From positions 1-7,716 of the forward strand of contig JACPZV010000393.1 in assembly GCA_016195295.1 (NCBI GenBank): 7,716 nt of DNA. The letters run 5' to 3'. Source of the stretch: Acidobacteriota bacterium. Lineage in GTDB: Bacteria; Acidobacteriota; Vicinamibacteria; Vicinamibacterales; CAVVIG01. Position numbers and translations under genes: made by a program. The notes under the pieces are model-generated. The model searched no databases. It was not told the DNA's origin and saw only the letters and a list, made by a program, of their open reading frames with translations. The stretch's first letter is position 1. Every line of letters starts with the position of its first letter. Below are positions 1-4,906 of the stretch, in pieces.

Positions 1-671
1 GGCAGCACCTCGGGACGCTTGACGTAGTCCACCGACGCGATGGCGATCGAGAGCGTCGACCAGGGGTTGACGCCGATCGGCAAGGTGGCCGCGAGCTGTC
101 GCAGCACGCGCGCGTCCAGGCGCGCCGGGTTCATCGCGAATCGAGACGAGAGTTCCTGCGCCCATTGGTCGCGGAGACCGGCGGGCGCCAGCACGAGCAC
201 GCGATCGATCGCGCCGCGCGCGCGAAGCTCGGAGAGCACAAGGCCGGCCTGAATCGTTTTGCCGAGGCCGACCTCGTCCGCCAAGAGCACACGCGATCCG
301 ATGCCGCGCAGGACGGCCAGCGCCGGCTCGAGTTGGTGCGGCAGCAGATCGATCCGCGCGGGACGCGCCGATCGCAGCGAGGCCGGCGGCGTGTTGTTCG
401 CGAGCAGCGCCCGGCAGGCACGACGCCACCGCGCTCGACGCACGAACCGCGGCCGCTCCTTGCGGGCGATTGGCTCGACGACGTCGAAGGGCGCCAGGAC
501 GCGACGCTCGATGCCCAGATGCGGCGGCGAGAGGCCGGAGAGCGTGACGACCTGGCAATCGTCGTGCGGGCGGATCTCCACGACGCGCCAGCGCGCGCGG
601 CGAACGCGCACGACGGCGCCCGGCCGGACCTCGCCTGCGGCGTCCGCCGGACGTGGTTGCAGAATCTGCAT
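1..671 (-). CDS. SNF2-type superfamily 2 DNA helicase, N-terminal part (runs off left edge)
   Basis: This is an ATP-dependent helicase/translocase of the SNF2 type, cut by the window edge after 223 codons. The reading begins MQILQPRPAD and is open to position 1. Around residues 109-122 a Q-motif-like stretch (LLPHQLEPALAVL) precedes the Walker A motif ADEVGLGKTIQAG at residues 131-143, where K138 would bind ATP. Motif Ia, VLVLAPAGLRDQW, follows at about 158-170. The first hundred residues are basic and have no clear domain. The DEAD/DEAH box and the second RecA lobe lie outside the window, so the subfamily (RapA-like, Rad54-like or other) cannot be settled. I chose the ATG at 671; the frame is open upstream only to a stop at 738-740, and no strong Shine-Dalgarno sequence is visible, so the start is moderately secure. 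It follows the receiver-like gene after about 125 bp on the same strand. The family is certain from the ATPase motifs; the cellular role is unknown. Confidence 0.88.
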   Translation of the reverse strand, partial: MQILQPRPADAAGEVRPGAVVRVRRARWRVVEIRPHDDCQVVTLSGLSPPHLGIERRVLAPFDVVEPIARKERPRFVRRARWRRACRALLANNTPPASLRSARPARIDLLPHQLEPALAVLRGIGSRVLLADEVGLGKTIQAGLVLSELRARGAIDRVLVLAPAGLRDQWAQELSSRFAMNPARLDARVLRQLAATLPIGVNPWSTLSIAIASVDYVKRPEVL

Positions 672-787
672 CGCTGTCGGCCGCTCACGCGGCAGAAACT
701 GCGACGCGTCGAGACGAGCGTCGCGAAAACCAGTGAATTACGTCGTGTGAGCGCACGCGGGGCAGGAGACCAGCAACGCCGATGCCA

Positions 788-805
788 GGCGCCGCGTCAG
801 GCGCC
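788..805 (-). other. GGCGCC inverted repeat over the stop codon of the receiver-like gene
   Basis: Two copies of GGCGCC (788-793 and 800-805) flank a 6-nt loop that contains the TGA stop of the upstream minus-strand gene. The RNA could form a 6-bp G/C stem. No U-tract follows, so it is not a canonical intrinsic terminator, and in such GC-rich DNA it may be chance. Confidence 0.25.
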
Positions 806-1624
806 GTGTTTGACGGGACGTTCGTCGCCCTCGGTGATCTCGTCGAGCTTCGACAGCAGAGCGGCGAATCCGCAGCGCGCGGGATCGAAGAAACCCCACT
901 CGTCTTGAATCGGCTTGCCTTGCACTCTCGGCGTTCGCGGCACCACGGTGCTGGCCACTGCGCGCGGCGGCGCAAGTTGCGGGATGATCGCCGATTCCAC
1001 GGTGACGCCTTTCATCGGCGGCCACAGCCGGCCCGGTGCGAGCCACACCGGCGTCCACTCGACAGCGGTCACAGGGGCCACGGGCGACGCGGGCGGGTCT
1101 TCCACCACCGGCACGACCGGCATGACCGGCGGCATTTCGCCCGCGACGATCTCGATCGGTGCAGGCGGATCCGGCGCCGACAGCTCGTCGAGCAGCGTCG
1201 AGAGATCGATTTCGATCGTGTCTCGCTCCATCGTGTCTCGCTCCGACACGGCGGCGGGTGCGTTTGTCAGAGACGGTTCATCCGCCGTCGGCGCGTCGAT
1301 CGAAGCGACGCCTTCCACTGGCGCGCCGACCGCAGCCGGTTCGACGGCGGCGTCGGCGTCGGCTTCAGCGCGTCGCGCGCGTTCGGCCGCAGCGCGCTGG
1401 AGATAGGTGGCGCACTGTTCCGCAAACTCCCTGGGGTCGCACCCATCGAGCGCTTGCACCCGCTTGCGCTTGAGCGAGGCCAGCACGCCGCGCCGGCGCG
1501 AACGAGGACGGGCCGCGGCCAGAATCGGAATGGTCAGCGTCTGCACGTGCGCGGAGGCCGCGTCGCGCGCGCGCAGGTGATCGCTAAGCGCCGTCTCGTC
1601 TTTCGGCGACAGCAACGCGGGCAC
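797..1624 (-). CDS. Receiver-like, Pro/Ala-rich hypothetical protein, apparently 5'-truncated by a repeat element
   Basis: The function is not known. From the candidate GTG at 1624 the protein has 275 residues. The first 40 or so (VPALLSPKDETALSDHLR, then QTLTIPILA) look like the beta3-alpha3-beta4 part of a CheY-like receiver. A segment reading CDPREFAEQCATYLQRA follows, like the last helix of such a domain, so the first half of the domain with the phospho-acceptor Asp is absent. A basic patch (SRRRGVLASLKRKR) is embedded in it. The middle 130 residues are an acidic Pro/Ala/Val-rich linker, including a 15-bp tandem duplication at 1215-1244. The C terminus is compact and looks conserved: DEWGFFDPARCGFAALL, then SKLDEI. 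Upstream the frame stays open through the inverted-repeat element to an ATG at 1858, which would add 78 residues of repeat translation; I think this is fortuitous. Other possible starts are GTG 1624 and TTG 1615, the latter with AGGA 10 nt upstream. It may be a pseudogene or a shortened but functional protein. Confidence 0.6.
   Translation of the reverse strand: MPALLSPKDETALSDHLRARDAASAHVQTLTIPILAAARPRSRRRGVLASLKRKRVQALDGCDPREFAEQCATYLQRAAAERARRAEADADAAVEPAAVGAPVEGVASIDAPTADEPSLTNAPAAVSERDTMERDTIEIDLSTLLDELSAPDPPAPIEIVAGEMPPVMPVVPVVEDPPASPVAPVTAVEWTPVWLAPGRLWPPMKGVTVESAIIPQLAPPRAVASTVVPRTPRVQGKPIQDEWGFFDPARCGFAALLSKLDEITEGDERPVKHGA
1215..1244. repeat. 15-bp perfect tandem duplication inside the receiver-like gene
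   Basis: The unit ATCGTGTCTCGCTCC occurs twice in direct succession (1215-1229 and 1230-1244). It is in frame and gives the peptide pair MERDT-MERDT in the acidic linker of the minus-strand protein. This is a recent slippage-type duplication in a disordered region. Confidence 0.8.
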
Positions 1625-1633
1625 GTCCTGCGA

Positions 1634-1951
1634 GAGACCACGGAGGAGAGAGAGGACACGGAGGAAGATGGGCCACGGAGACACTGAGACGCGGAGAAAT
1701 GAAACTCCCGAGTTCGTGTTCGACGCGGCGCCGCCAAGCGGCGTCTCTCGGGCGGGAGCCGGAGCACAAGCGACGACCTGATTCCCGCTCTTCGTCGTTT
1801 GCGCTCCGGCTTCCGCCCGACGAAGCGGCCTGCTCCGCAGGCCGCCCGCGTCGAACATCTCGGTGTCTCTGCGTCTCTGTGGCTAATTCCTCTTGCACGT
1901 TGTTCTTTGTGCCCTTCGTGTCCTCTGTGTCCTCTGTGTTCTCTACGTTCT
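1634..1951. repeat. Long inverted-repeat (MITE-like palindromic) intergenic element of the CCACAGAGACACAGAG type
   Basis: About 318 bp form a nested inverted repeat. The inner arms, 1748-1776 and 1792-1820, match at 26 of 29 positions around a 15-nt loop, and all three mismatches allow G-U pairs in RNA. Next come TGTTCGACGCGG (1717-1728) and its exact complement CCGCGTCGAACA (1846-1857). Outside these, 1672-1696 pairs with 1859-1883 at 20 of 25 positions in the motif GCCACRGAGAC. The outermost arms are GA-rich on the left (from 1634, GAGGACACGGAGGA) and CT-rich on the right (to 1951, TCCTCTGTGTCCTC). Composition differs sharply from the flanking genes and there is no transposase. Such cassettes recur between genes in several environmental phyla, by my general knowledge. 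The right end supplies the TAG stop of the 94-residue gene. The left end abuts the truncated receiver-like gene. A small ORF can be read through it, but I regard that as spurious. Confidence 0.8.
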
Positions 1952-2227
1952 CGACATCGCCAACAGCAACGCGGTCGCCACCAGGACGAATATCAGCAGC
2001 GGCGCGTGCTCCACGCTCTGATCGCGCACGGCCTCCACGACGATTGCGACGATGTCGCGAACCTGCCCGCCCGCGTGCGTCAACGCGGTCGACGGATGCG
2101 GGCCGCCGAACCGCGGCATCACGTGATCCCGCACGCGGCCGTCGGCGGCGACGAGCGCGAGCATCAGGGATCCCAGCACGGCCGCGGACACGAGCGCGTC
2201 GCTGAATGCGCGTCGCAAGCGCACCAC
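1943..2227 (-). CDS. Small two-helix membrane protein of unknown function
   Basis: This gene encodes 94 residues and is not assigned to a named family. It has a basic N terminus (MVRLRRAF), a hydrophobic segment at about residues 9-27 (ALVSAAVLGSLMLALVA), a middle region with IVAIVVEAVRDQS, and a second hydrophobic segment near the C terminus (APLLIFVLVATALLLA), ending MSRT. That fits an inner-membrane hairpin with both ends cytoplasmic and a loop of some 50 residues outside. The start is GTG at 2227, directly followed by a second GTG. The sequence CGGAGA lies about 8 nt upstream and supports a start here. It is divergent from the pilus operon, so it is a candidate partner of that operon or of the genes downstream, but nothing in it shows a role. 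Its stop codon TAG (1943-1945) lies inside the right end of the repeat element, so the last residues may have been altered by it. Confidence 0.72.
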   Translation of the reverse strand: MVRLRRAFSDALVSAAVLGSLMLALVAADGRVRDHVMPRFGGPHPSTALTHAGGQVRDIVAIVVEAVRDQSVEHAPLLIFVLVATALLLAMSRT

Positions 2228-2506
2228 GTTTTTTTCTCCGGGACACTCCGATCGATCGGTCTATCGCAATTCCCGTTCCCGCCCGCGCCGCCGGACGGAA
2301 AGCCCCGTGAGATCGCACGCGATCACCGCGCGTGTGCCGTTTCGGAACCGAGCCTTTCACACGAAATCCGAGTCCTTGGTTACGAATGTGCGACAAATCT
2401 TCTTGGCGGCGCGCGACGTCACGCCGCGCGCGGATCGCGTCGATCAAGGTGGAAATACGAATGGCGCGACGCGTCGTGCGCGACGTTTGCGATTGCGGCG
2501 CGCGTC
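2228..2506. promoter_or_regulatory. Divergent intergenic region upstream of the pilus operon
   Basis: No convincing gene lies here; a possible 65-codon + strand frame at 2332-2529 has an Arg-rich, low-complexity product and looks like a shadow. The stretch must hold the promoter of the minus-strand membrane gene and, given the sigma-54 site downstream, probably binding sites for an enhancer-binding activator. I see a perfect 12-bp palindrome, CCGATCGATCGG at 2248-2259, about 20 bp upstream of the membrane gene's start. I also see CGTGTG (2331-2336) facing CACACG (2358-2363). Neither can be tied to a known regulator. Confidence 0.4.
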
Positions 2507-2522
2507 TTGGCACGCCGGTTGC
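2507..2522 (+). promoter_or_regulatory. Sigma-54 (RpoN) -24/-12 promoter of the flp/tad operon
   Basis: The sequence TTGGCACGCCGGTTGC matches the sigma-54 consensus YTGGCACGN4TTGC at every fixed position, with GG and GC separated by exactly 10 bp. It lies about 94 bp before the flp1 ATG and faces it. Transcription would begin near 2534, giving a leader of about 80 nt. Sigma-54 promoters require an AAA+ enhancer-binding protein, which this window does not encode. Sigma-54 control of pilin genes is well known for type IVa pilA. Confidence 0.8.
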
Positions 2523-2585
2523 GGAATGACCTCATGCCCCGCGATCGCGACTCGACACGTGATCGCTTTTCGCACACTCGACATT

Positions 2586-2610
2586 GCGCGTCGGAGAGAC
2601 GCGCCGGAGG
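2586..2610 (+). promoter_or_regulatory. flp1 leader hairpin and Shine-Dalgarno sequence
   Basis: GCGCGTC (2586-2592) and GACGCGC (2598-2604) form a perfect 7-bp stem. Its 5-nt loop, GGAGA, is itself Shine-Dalgarno-like. The real ribosome binding site GGAGG (2606-2610) follows one base later, 5 nt before the ATG. A diverged copy of the same arrangement precedes flp2. The hairpin could stabilise the mRNA or tune pilin translation. Confidence 0.5.
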
Positions 2611-2615
2611 ATGTT

Positions 2616-2795
2616 ATGAACCTGGTCACCTGTCTGCGTGCGTTCGTTCGCGACGAGAAGGCGCAGGACCTGCTCGAGTACGCGCTGCTCATCGCGCTGA
2701 TCGCGCTCGTCGCCGTCGCGGCGATCACCGCCGCCGGGACGAACGTGAGCACCGTCTTCACCAACATCGCCAACAAGATCGTGCCGGCGGCGTAG
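2616..2795 (+). CDS. flp: Flp-type pilin subunit 1
   Basis: This is the structural subunit of a type IVc (Flp/Tad) pilus, assembled outside the cell after prepilin cleavage at the inner membrane. It has 59 residues: a short basic leader (MNLVTCLRAFVRDEKA), then QDLLEYALL, which opens the long hydrophobic assembly helix, and a short tail ending NKIVPAA. The Glu-Tyr pair E21-Y22 is the Flp hallmark and places the cleavage between A16 and Q17, with Glu at +5. Residue -1 is Ala, not the usual Gly. The start is ATG 2616 with GGAGG 5 nt upstream; an upstream extension in the same frame is Arg-rich and without pilin character. It is the first gene of the operon behind the sigma-54 promoter. The second copy, flp2, is 45 of 59 identical. 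The family call is secure. Confidence 0.93.
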   Translation: MNLVTCLRAFVRDEKAQDLLEYALLIALIALVAVAAITAAGTNVSTVFTNIANKIVPAA

Positions 2796-2807
2796 GACAC
2801 GCCTGGA

Positions 2808-2833
2808 CGGGGCGGAGCGGACGCGCCGCCCCG
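2808..2833 (+). other. GC-rich stem-loop between flp1 and flp2
   Basis: CGGGGCGG (2808-2815) pairs perfectly with CCGCCCCG (2826-2833) across a 10-nt loop, 12 nt after the flp1 stop. There is no downstream T-run, so a full intrinsic terminator is unlikely. It could protect the 3' end of an flp1 message or reduce read-through, giving a pilin excess over the downstream assembly genes. Confidence 0.5.
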
Positions 2834-2846
2834 CCGATCGCTGCGT

Positions 2847-2871
2847 GCGCGCCGAGGAGACGCGCTGGAGG
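2847..2871 (+). promoter_or_regulatory. flp2 leader hairpin and Shine-Dalgarno sequence (paralog of the flp1 leader)
   Basis: GCGCG (2847-2851) can pair with CGCGC (2861-2865) around a loop containing GAGGAGA. GGAGG (2867-2871) follows, 6 nt before the ATG. It aligns base for base over most of its length with the flp1 leader at 2586-2610, although one stem pair is lost (C against A). The duplication that made flp2 therefore included this leader. Confidence 0.45.
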
Positions 2872-2877
2872 ATTGCC

Positions 2878-3057
2878 ATGACTGTCGTGACCTGTTTGCG
2901 CGCGTTCACTCGCGACGAAACGGCGCAGGACCTGCTCGAGTACGCGCTGCTCGTCACGCTGATCGCGCTCGTCGTCGTCGGCGCTCTGACGGTGACCGGC
3001 ACAAACGTGAGCGCGGTCTTCACCGACATCGCCAACAAGATTATTCCCGCGGCGTAA
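2878..3057 (+). CDS. flp: Flp-type pilin subunit 2
   Basis: This is a second 59-residue Flp pilin or minor pilin, the paralog of flp1. It begins MTVVTCLRAFTRDETA, then QDLLEYALL with the E-Y pair at residues 21-22, and a hydrophobic helix running to about residue 40, ending NKIIPAA. It differs from flp1 at 14 positions, spread along the chain, and has the same length and the same Ala at -1 (A16 before Q17). The start is ATG 2878 with GGAGG 6 nt upstream. An in-frame ATG 33 nt earlier would add MRAEETRWRIA, which has no counterpart in flp1 and no good ribosome site. The 82-nt gap from flp1 holds a stem-loop and a copied leader; the next gene, cpaA, begins only 4 nt after its stop. Whether both copies enter the pilus, or one is minor, cannot be read from the sequence. 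Confidence 0.92.
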   Translation: MTVVTCLRAFTRDETAQDLLEYALLVTLIALVVVGALTVTGTNVSAVFTDIANKIIPAA

Positions 3058-3061
3058 CCAC

Positions 3062-3568
3062 ATGTTTCGAACGTTCGATCCACTTGTCGCCTCCGTGGTC
3101 GCCGCGGGCGCCGGTTCGAGTGCGGTGATCGATCTGCGCACGCGCCGGGTGCCCAACTGGTTGACGTTCGGCCTCGCCGCGCTCGGCGTGGTCCTCGCCG
3201 GCGTGCGGGGGCACGACGTCGGACGCGCTATCGCCGGGATCGCGCTGGGACTGGCGTTGATGCTGCCGGGGCACGTCGCGGGCGCCACCGGCGCCGGCGA
3301 CGTGAAGCTGCTTGCGGCGCTTGGCGCGTGGCTCGGCCCCGCCGGGACGGCCGCCGCGTTTTTGTACTCGGCGCTTGCAGGCGGCGTGCTCGCGATCGTC
3401 GTGGCGCTTGGTCGCGGCCGGCTGCGCGCGACGATGGCGCGCGCCGCGGCGCTTGCGCACAGCGGCGGCGCCGTGGCCGTGGAAATCGAACGTGCGTCGG
3501 AGGACAACCGGTTCGCGTACGCGCCCGCCATCGCGATTGGCGCGCTGACGGCGGCGCTGGGGTGGTGA
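3062..3568 (+). CDS. cpaA: CpaA/TadV-type prepilin peptidase (family A24)
   Basis: This is an integral inner-membrane aspartic peptidase that removes the leader of Flp and TadE-type pseudopilins. It has 168 residues, the usual size of the short CpaA/TadV class, which lacks the N-terminal methyltransferase domain of PilD. The two catalytic aspartates are visible: D24 in AVIDLRTRRVPNW, with the typical Asp, Arg, Pro, Asn pattern, and D80 in the GxGD motif GATGAGDVKLLAALG. Hydrophobic segments lie at about 8-23, 34-49, 54-72, 83-116 and 150-168. NRFAYAPAIAIG near residues 148-159 matches the family's C-terminal PYAPAIA signature. The ATG at 3062 is 4 nt after flp2 and has no clear Shine-Dalgarno sequence, so translation is probably coupled to flp2. 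The stop is one base before the tadE-like start. Confidence 0.93.
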   Translation: MFRTFDPLVASVVAAGAGSSAVIDLRTRRVPNWLTFGLAALGVVLAGVRGHDVGRAIAGIALGLALMLPGHVAGATGAGDVKLLAALGAWLGPAGTAAAFLYSALAGGVLAIVVALGRGRLRATMARAAALAHSGGAVAVEIERASEDNRFAYAPAIAIGALTAALGW

Positions 3569-3569
3569 C

Positions 3570-4007
3570 ATGAGAACGGCTCTGGCCGGCGAGCGCGGAA
3601 ACGCGCTGGTCGAAACGGCGCTGACGCTGCCGCTCGTGCTGCTCGTGTCGGTGTCGATCTTCGAGTTCGGCCGCGCCTACCAGACCTGGGAGGTGCTGAC
3701 GAACGCGGCGCGCGAGGGCGCGCGCGTCGCGGTGCTCCCCAACACGACGACGAGCGACGTGCAGAGCCGCGTGGCGGCGTATCTGGTCTCGGGCCAGGTG
3801 GACAACGCGGCCGGCGCGACCGTCGTCGTCAATCAGAACGCCACGGTCTCGATCGGCAGCGGCACGGCAAGCGCGTCGGTCGTGACGGTGAACTATCCGT
3901 TCACGTTCATCGTGCTGCAGCCGGTCGCGCAGCTCGTGGTCAACGGCGCGACGCTGGGCGCACCGTTCACGATGAGCGCGTCGGCGGCGATGCGGAATGA
4001 ACAGTAG
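3570..4007 (+). CDS. tadE: TadE-like pseudopilin
   Basis: This 145-residue protein belongs to the TadE/TadG-like family, inner-membrane pseudopilins needed for Flp pilus assembly. The N terminus MRTALAGERGNALVETALTLPLVLL carries a prepilin-type cleavage site between G10 and N11, with E15 at +5, followed by a single membrane helix (about 14-31) and the family's FEFGRAYQTWEVLTNAAREGARVAV segment. The rest is a Thr/Val/Ser-rich extracytoplasmic domain, probably beta-rich, ending MRNEQ. This protein keeps the consensus Gly before the cut, which the two pilins lack. The ATG at 3570 lies one base after the cpaA stop, with a G-rich ribosome site (GGGGTGG, 3559-3565) inside the cpaA end. A 7-bp tandem repeat starts immediately after the stop codon and separates it from cpaB. 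Confidence 0.9.
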   Translation: MRTALAGERGNALVETALTLPLVLLVSVSIFEFGRAYQTWEVLTNAAREGARVAVLPNTTTSDVQSRVAAYLVSGQVDNAAGATVVVNQNATVSIGSGTASASVVTVNYPFTFIVLQPVAQLVVNGATLGAPFTMSASAAMRNEQ

Positions 4008-4008
4008 G

Positions 4009-4059
4009 TGGCTGGTGGCTGGCGACTGGTGGCTGGTGACTGAAGACTGGAGACTGCCT
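4009..4059 (+). repeat. Degenerate 7-bp tandem repeat (RCTGGTG) between tadE and cpaB
   Basis: Seven units follow each other without interruption from 4011: GCTGGTG, GCTGGCG, ACTGGTG, GCTGGTG, ACTGAAG, ACTGGAG and ACTGCCT. The array fills essentially all of the tadE-cpaB gap. The sixth unit contains GGAG (4049-4052), which sits 6 nt before the TTG start of cpaB and serves as its only plausible Shine-Dalgarno sequence. The first unit plus one base equals the E. coli Chi octamer GCTGGTGG, probably by coincidence. Confidence 0.88.
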
Positions 4060-4904
4060 TGGCTCGCATGCGCGTGTTCATCGTGCTCGCGCTCGCCGTA
4101 ACCGTGGGGGGCGTCTTCGCGTACGCCACCTACACCTACGTCCAGAAGGCGCCGGCGAAAACCGTCACGCTGCCGACCCGGCCGGTGGTGGTCGCCGCGA
4201 CCGATCTCGACGTCGGCGCCACGCTCGGACGCGACGACATCCGCATCATCGACTGGCCGGCCAACGCCGTGCCCAGCACCGCGATTGGGAATCCAGACGA
4301 GGTGGTGGGACGCGGGTTGATCATGCCGGTCATTCAAAACGAGCCGATTCTTCCGCTGAAGCTCGCGTCGAAGGACGCGGGCGCGGGCCTGCCGCCGGCG
4401 ATTCCGCCCGGGCTGCGCGCCCTGTCGGTCCGCGTCAACGAAGTCATCGGCGTCGCCGGGTACGTGCTGCCCGGTACGCGCGTGGACGTCGTGGCCACGG
4501 TGAGTCCGACCGACCAGCACACGGACATGACGTCGAAGGTCATCTTGACGAACGTTCAGGTGCTCGCCGCCGGCACGAAGATCGAGCGCGACGTCGAGCA
4601 CAACAAGCCGATGCCGGTGACGGTCGTCACGCTGCTCGTCGATCCCGAGCAGTCCGAGCGGCTGACGCTCGCGGCGAGCGAGGGCAAGATTCAACTCGCT
4701 TTGCGCAATCCTCTCGACCGCGCGACGCCGCCCACTCGCGGCATCCGCCCGTCGGCGCTCGTCGGCGACGTCCTGATCGCAAAAGCGAGAGTCGCTCGAA
4801 CGGCGAAAGCGAGTCCGCGGCCGGCGCCCGCGCCGGATTTGCCGACGGTGGAGATCATTCGCGGCGACAAGCGCGCGCGCGAAGTCGTGCGCGAGGAGCA
4901 CTGA
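4059..4904 (+). CDS. cpaB: CpaB/RcpC family Flp pilus assembly protein
   Basis: This is a periplasmic, membrane-anchored protein of the Tad secretion channel, thought to join the CpaC secretin and possibly to contact the peptidoglycan. It has 281 residues: a short basic N terminus (MARMR), one membrane anchor at about 6-25 (VFIVLALAVTVGGVFAYA), and a SAF domain at about 41-102 (VVVAATDLDVGATLGRDD, then the WPANAVP segment). The CpaB core lies at about 117-220 (LRALSVRVNEVIGVAGYVLPG, then RVDVVATV) and contains LLVDPEQSERLTLAASEGKIQ. A basic, Pro-rich tail ends in KRAREVVREEH. The start is TTG 4059, with GGAG 6 nt before it; the in-frame ATG at 4068 would place that site 15 nt away. The ribosome site itself belongs to a 7-bp tandem repeat. 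cpaC begins 2 nt after the stop. The length and domain order are normal for the family. Confidence 0.92.
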   Translation: MARMRVFIVLALAVTVGGVFAYATYTYVQKAPAKTVTLPTRPVVVAATDLDVGATLGRDDIRIIDWPANAVPSTAIGNPDEVVGRGLIMPVIQNEPILPLKLASKDAGAGLPPAIPPGLRALSVRVNEVIGVAGYVLPGTRVDVVATVSPTDQHTDMTSKVILTNVQVLAAGTKIERDVEHNKPMPVTVVTLLVDPEQSERLTLAASEGKIQLALRNPLDRATPPTRGIRPSALVGDVLIAKARVARTAKASPRPAPAPDLPTVEIIRGDKRAREVVREEH

Positions 4905-4906
4905 CG

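Noticed and set aside
165..908. 247-codon + strand open frame
   Set aside because: It lies opposite the helicase N terminus and the receiver-like gene; the product is Arg-rich and without motifs, whereas the minus strand shows a Walker A motif in a coherent protein.
1634..1951. CRISPR array
   Set aside because: The repeated CACRGAG-type motifs are irregularly spaced and arranged as an inverted repeat, without equal-length unique spacers.
1217..1951. Insertion sequence with its own transposase
   Set aside because: No frame across the element encodes anything like a transposase, and the element of about 318 bp is too short to carry one; at most it is a non-autonomous element.
2248..2259. Perfect palindrome CCGATCGATCGG as an operator
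   Set aside because: It is placed suggestively upstream of the membrane gene, but CGATCG-type palindromes are frequent in this GC-rich DNA (another, CGCGATCGCG, lies at 2540-2549), and no regulator can be assigned, so it is noted only within the intergenic region.
1799..2881. 360-codon + strand open frame through the repeat and the divergent region
   Set aside because: It crosses the repeat element, the antisense of the membrane gene and flp1 in the wrong frame, and its composition is that of a random GC-rich translation.
4011..4018. Exact E. coli Chi octamer GCTGGTGG in the 7-bp array
   Set aside because: Chi sequences are species-specific, and the octamer arises automatically from two GCTGGTG-type units; there is no reason to think the host's recombination enzyme reads it.
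3228..4901. 557-codon minus-strand open frame across cpaA to cpaB
   Set aside because: The product is extremely Arg/His-rich with no domains, and the + strand over the same region encodes three recognisable Tad proteins. It is a GC-rich antisense shadow.
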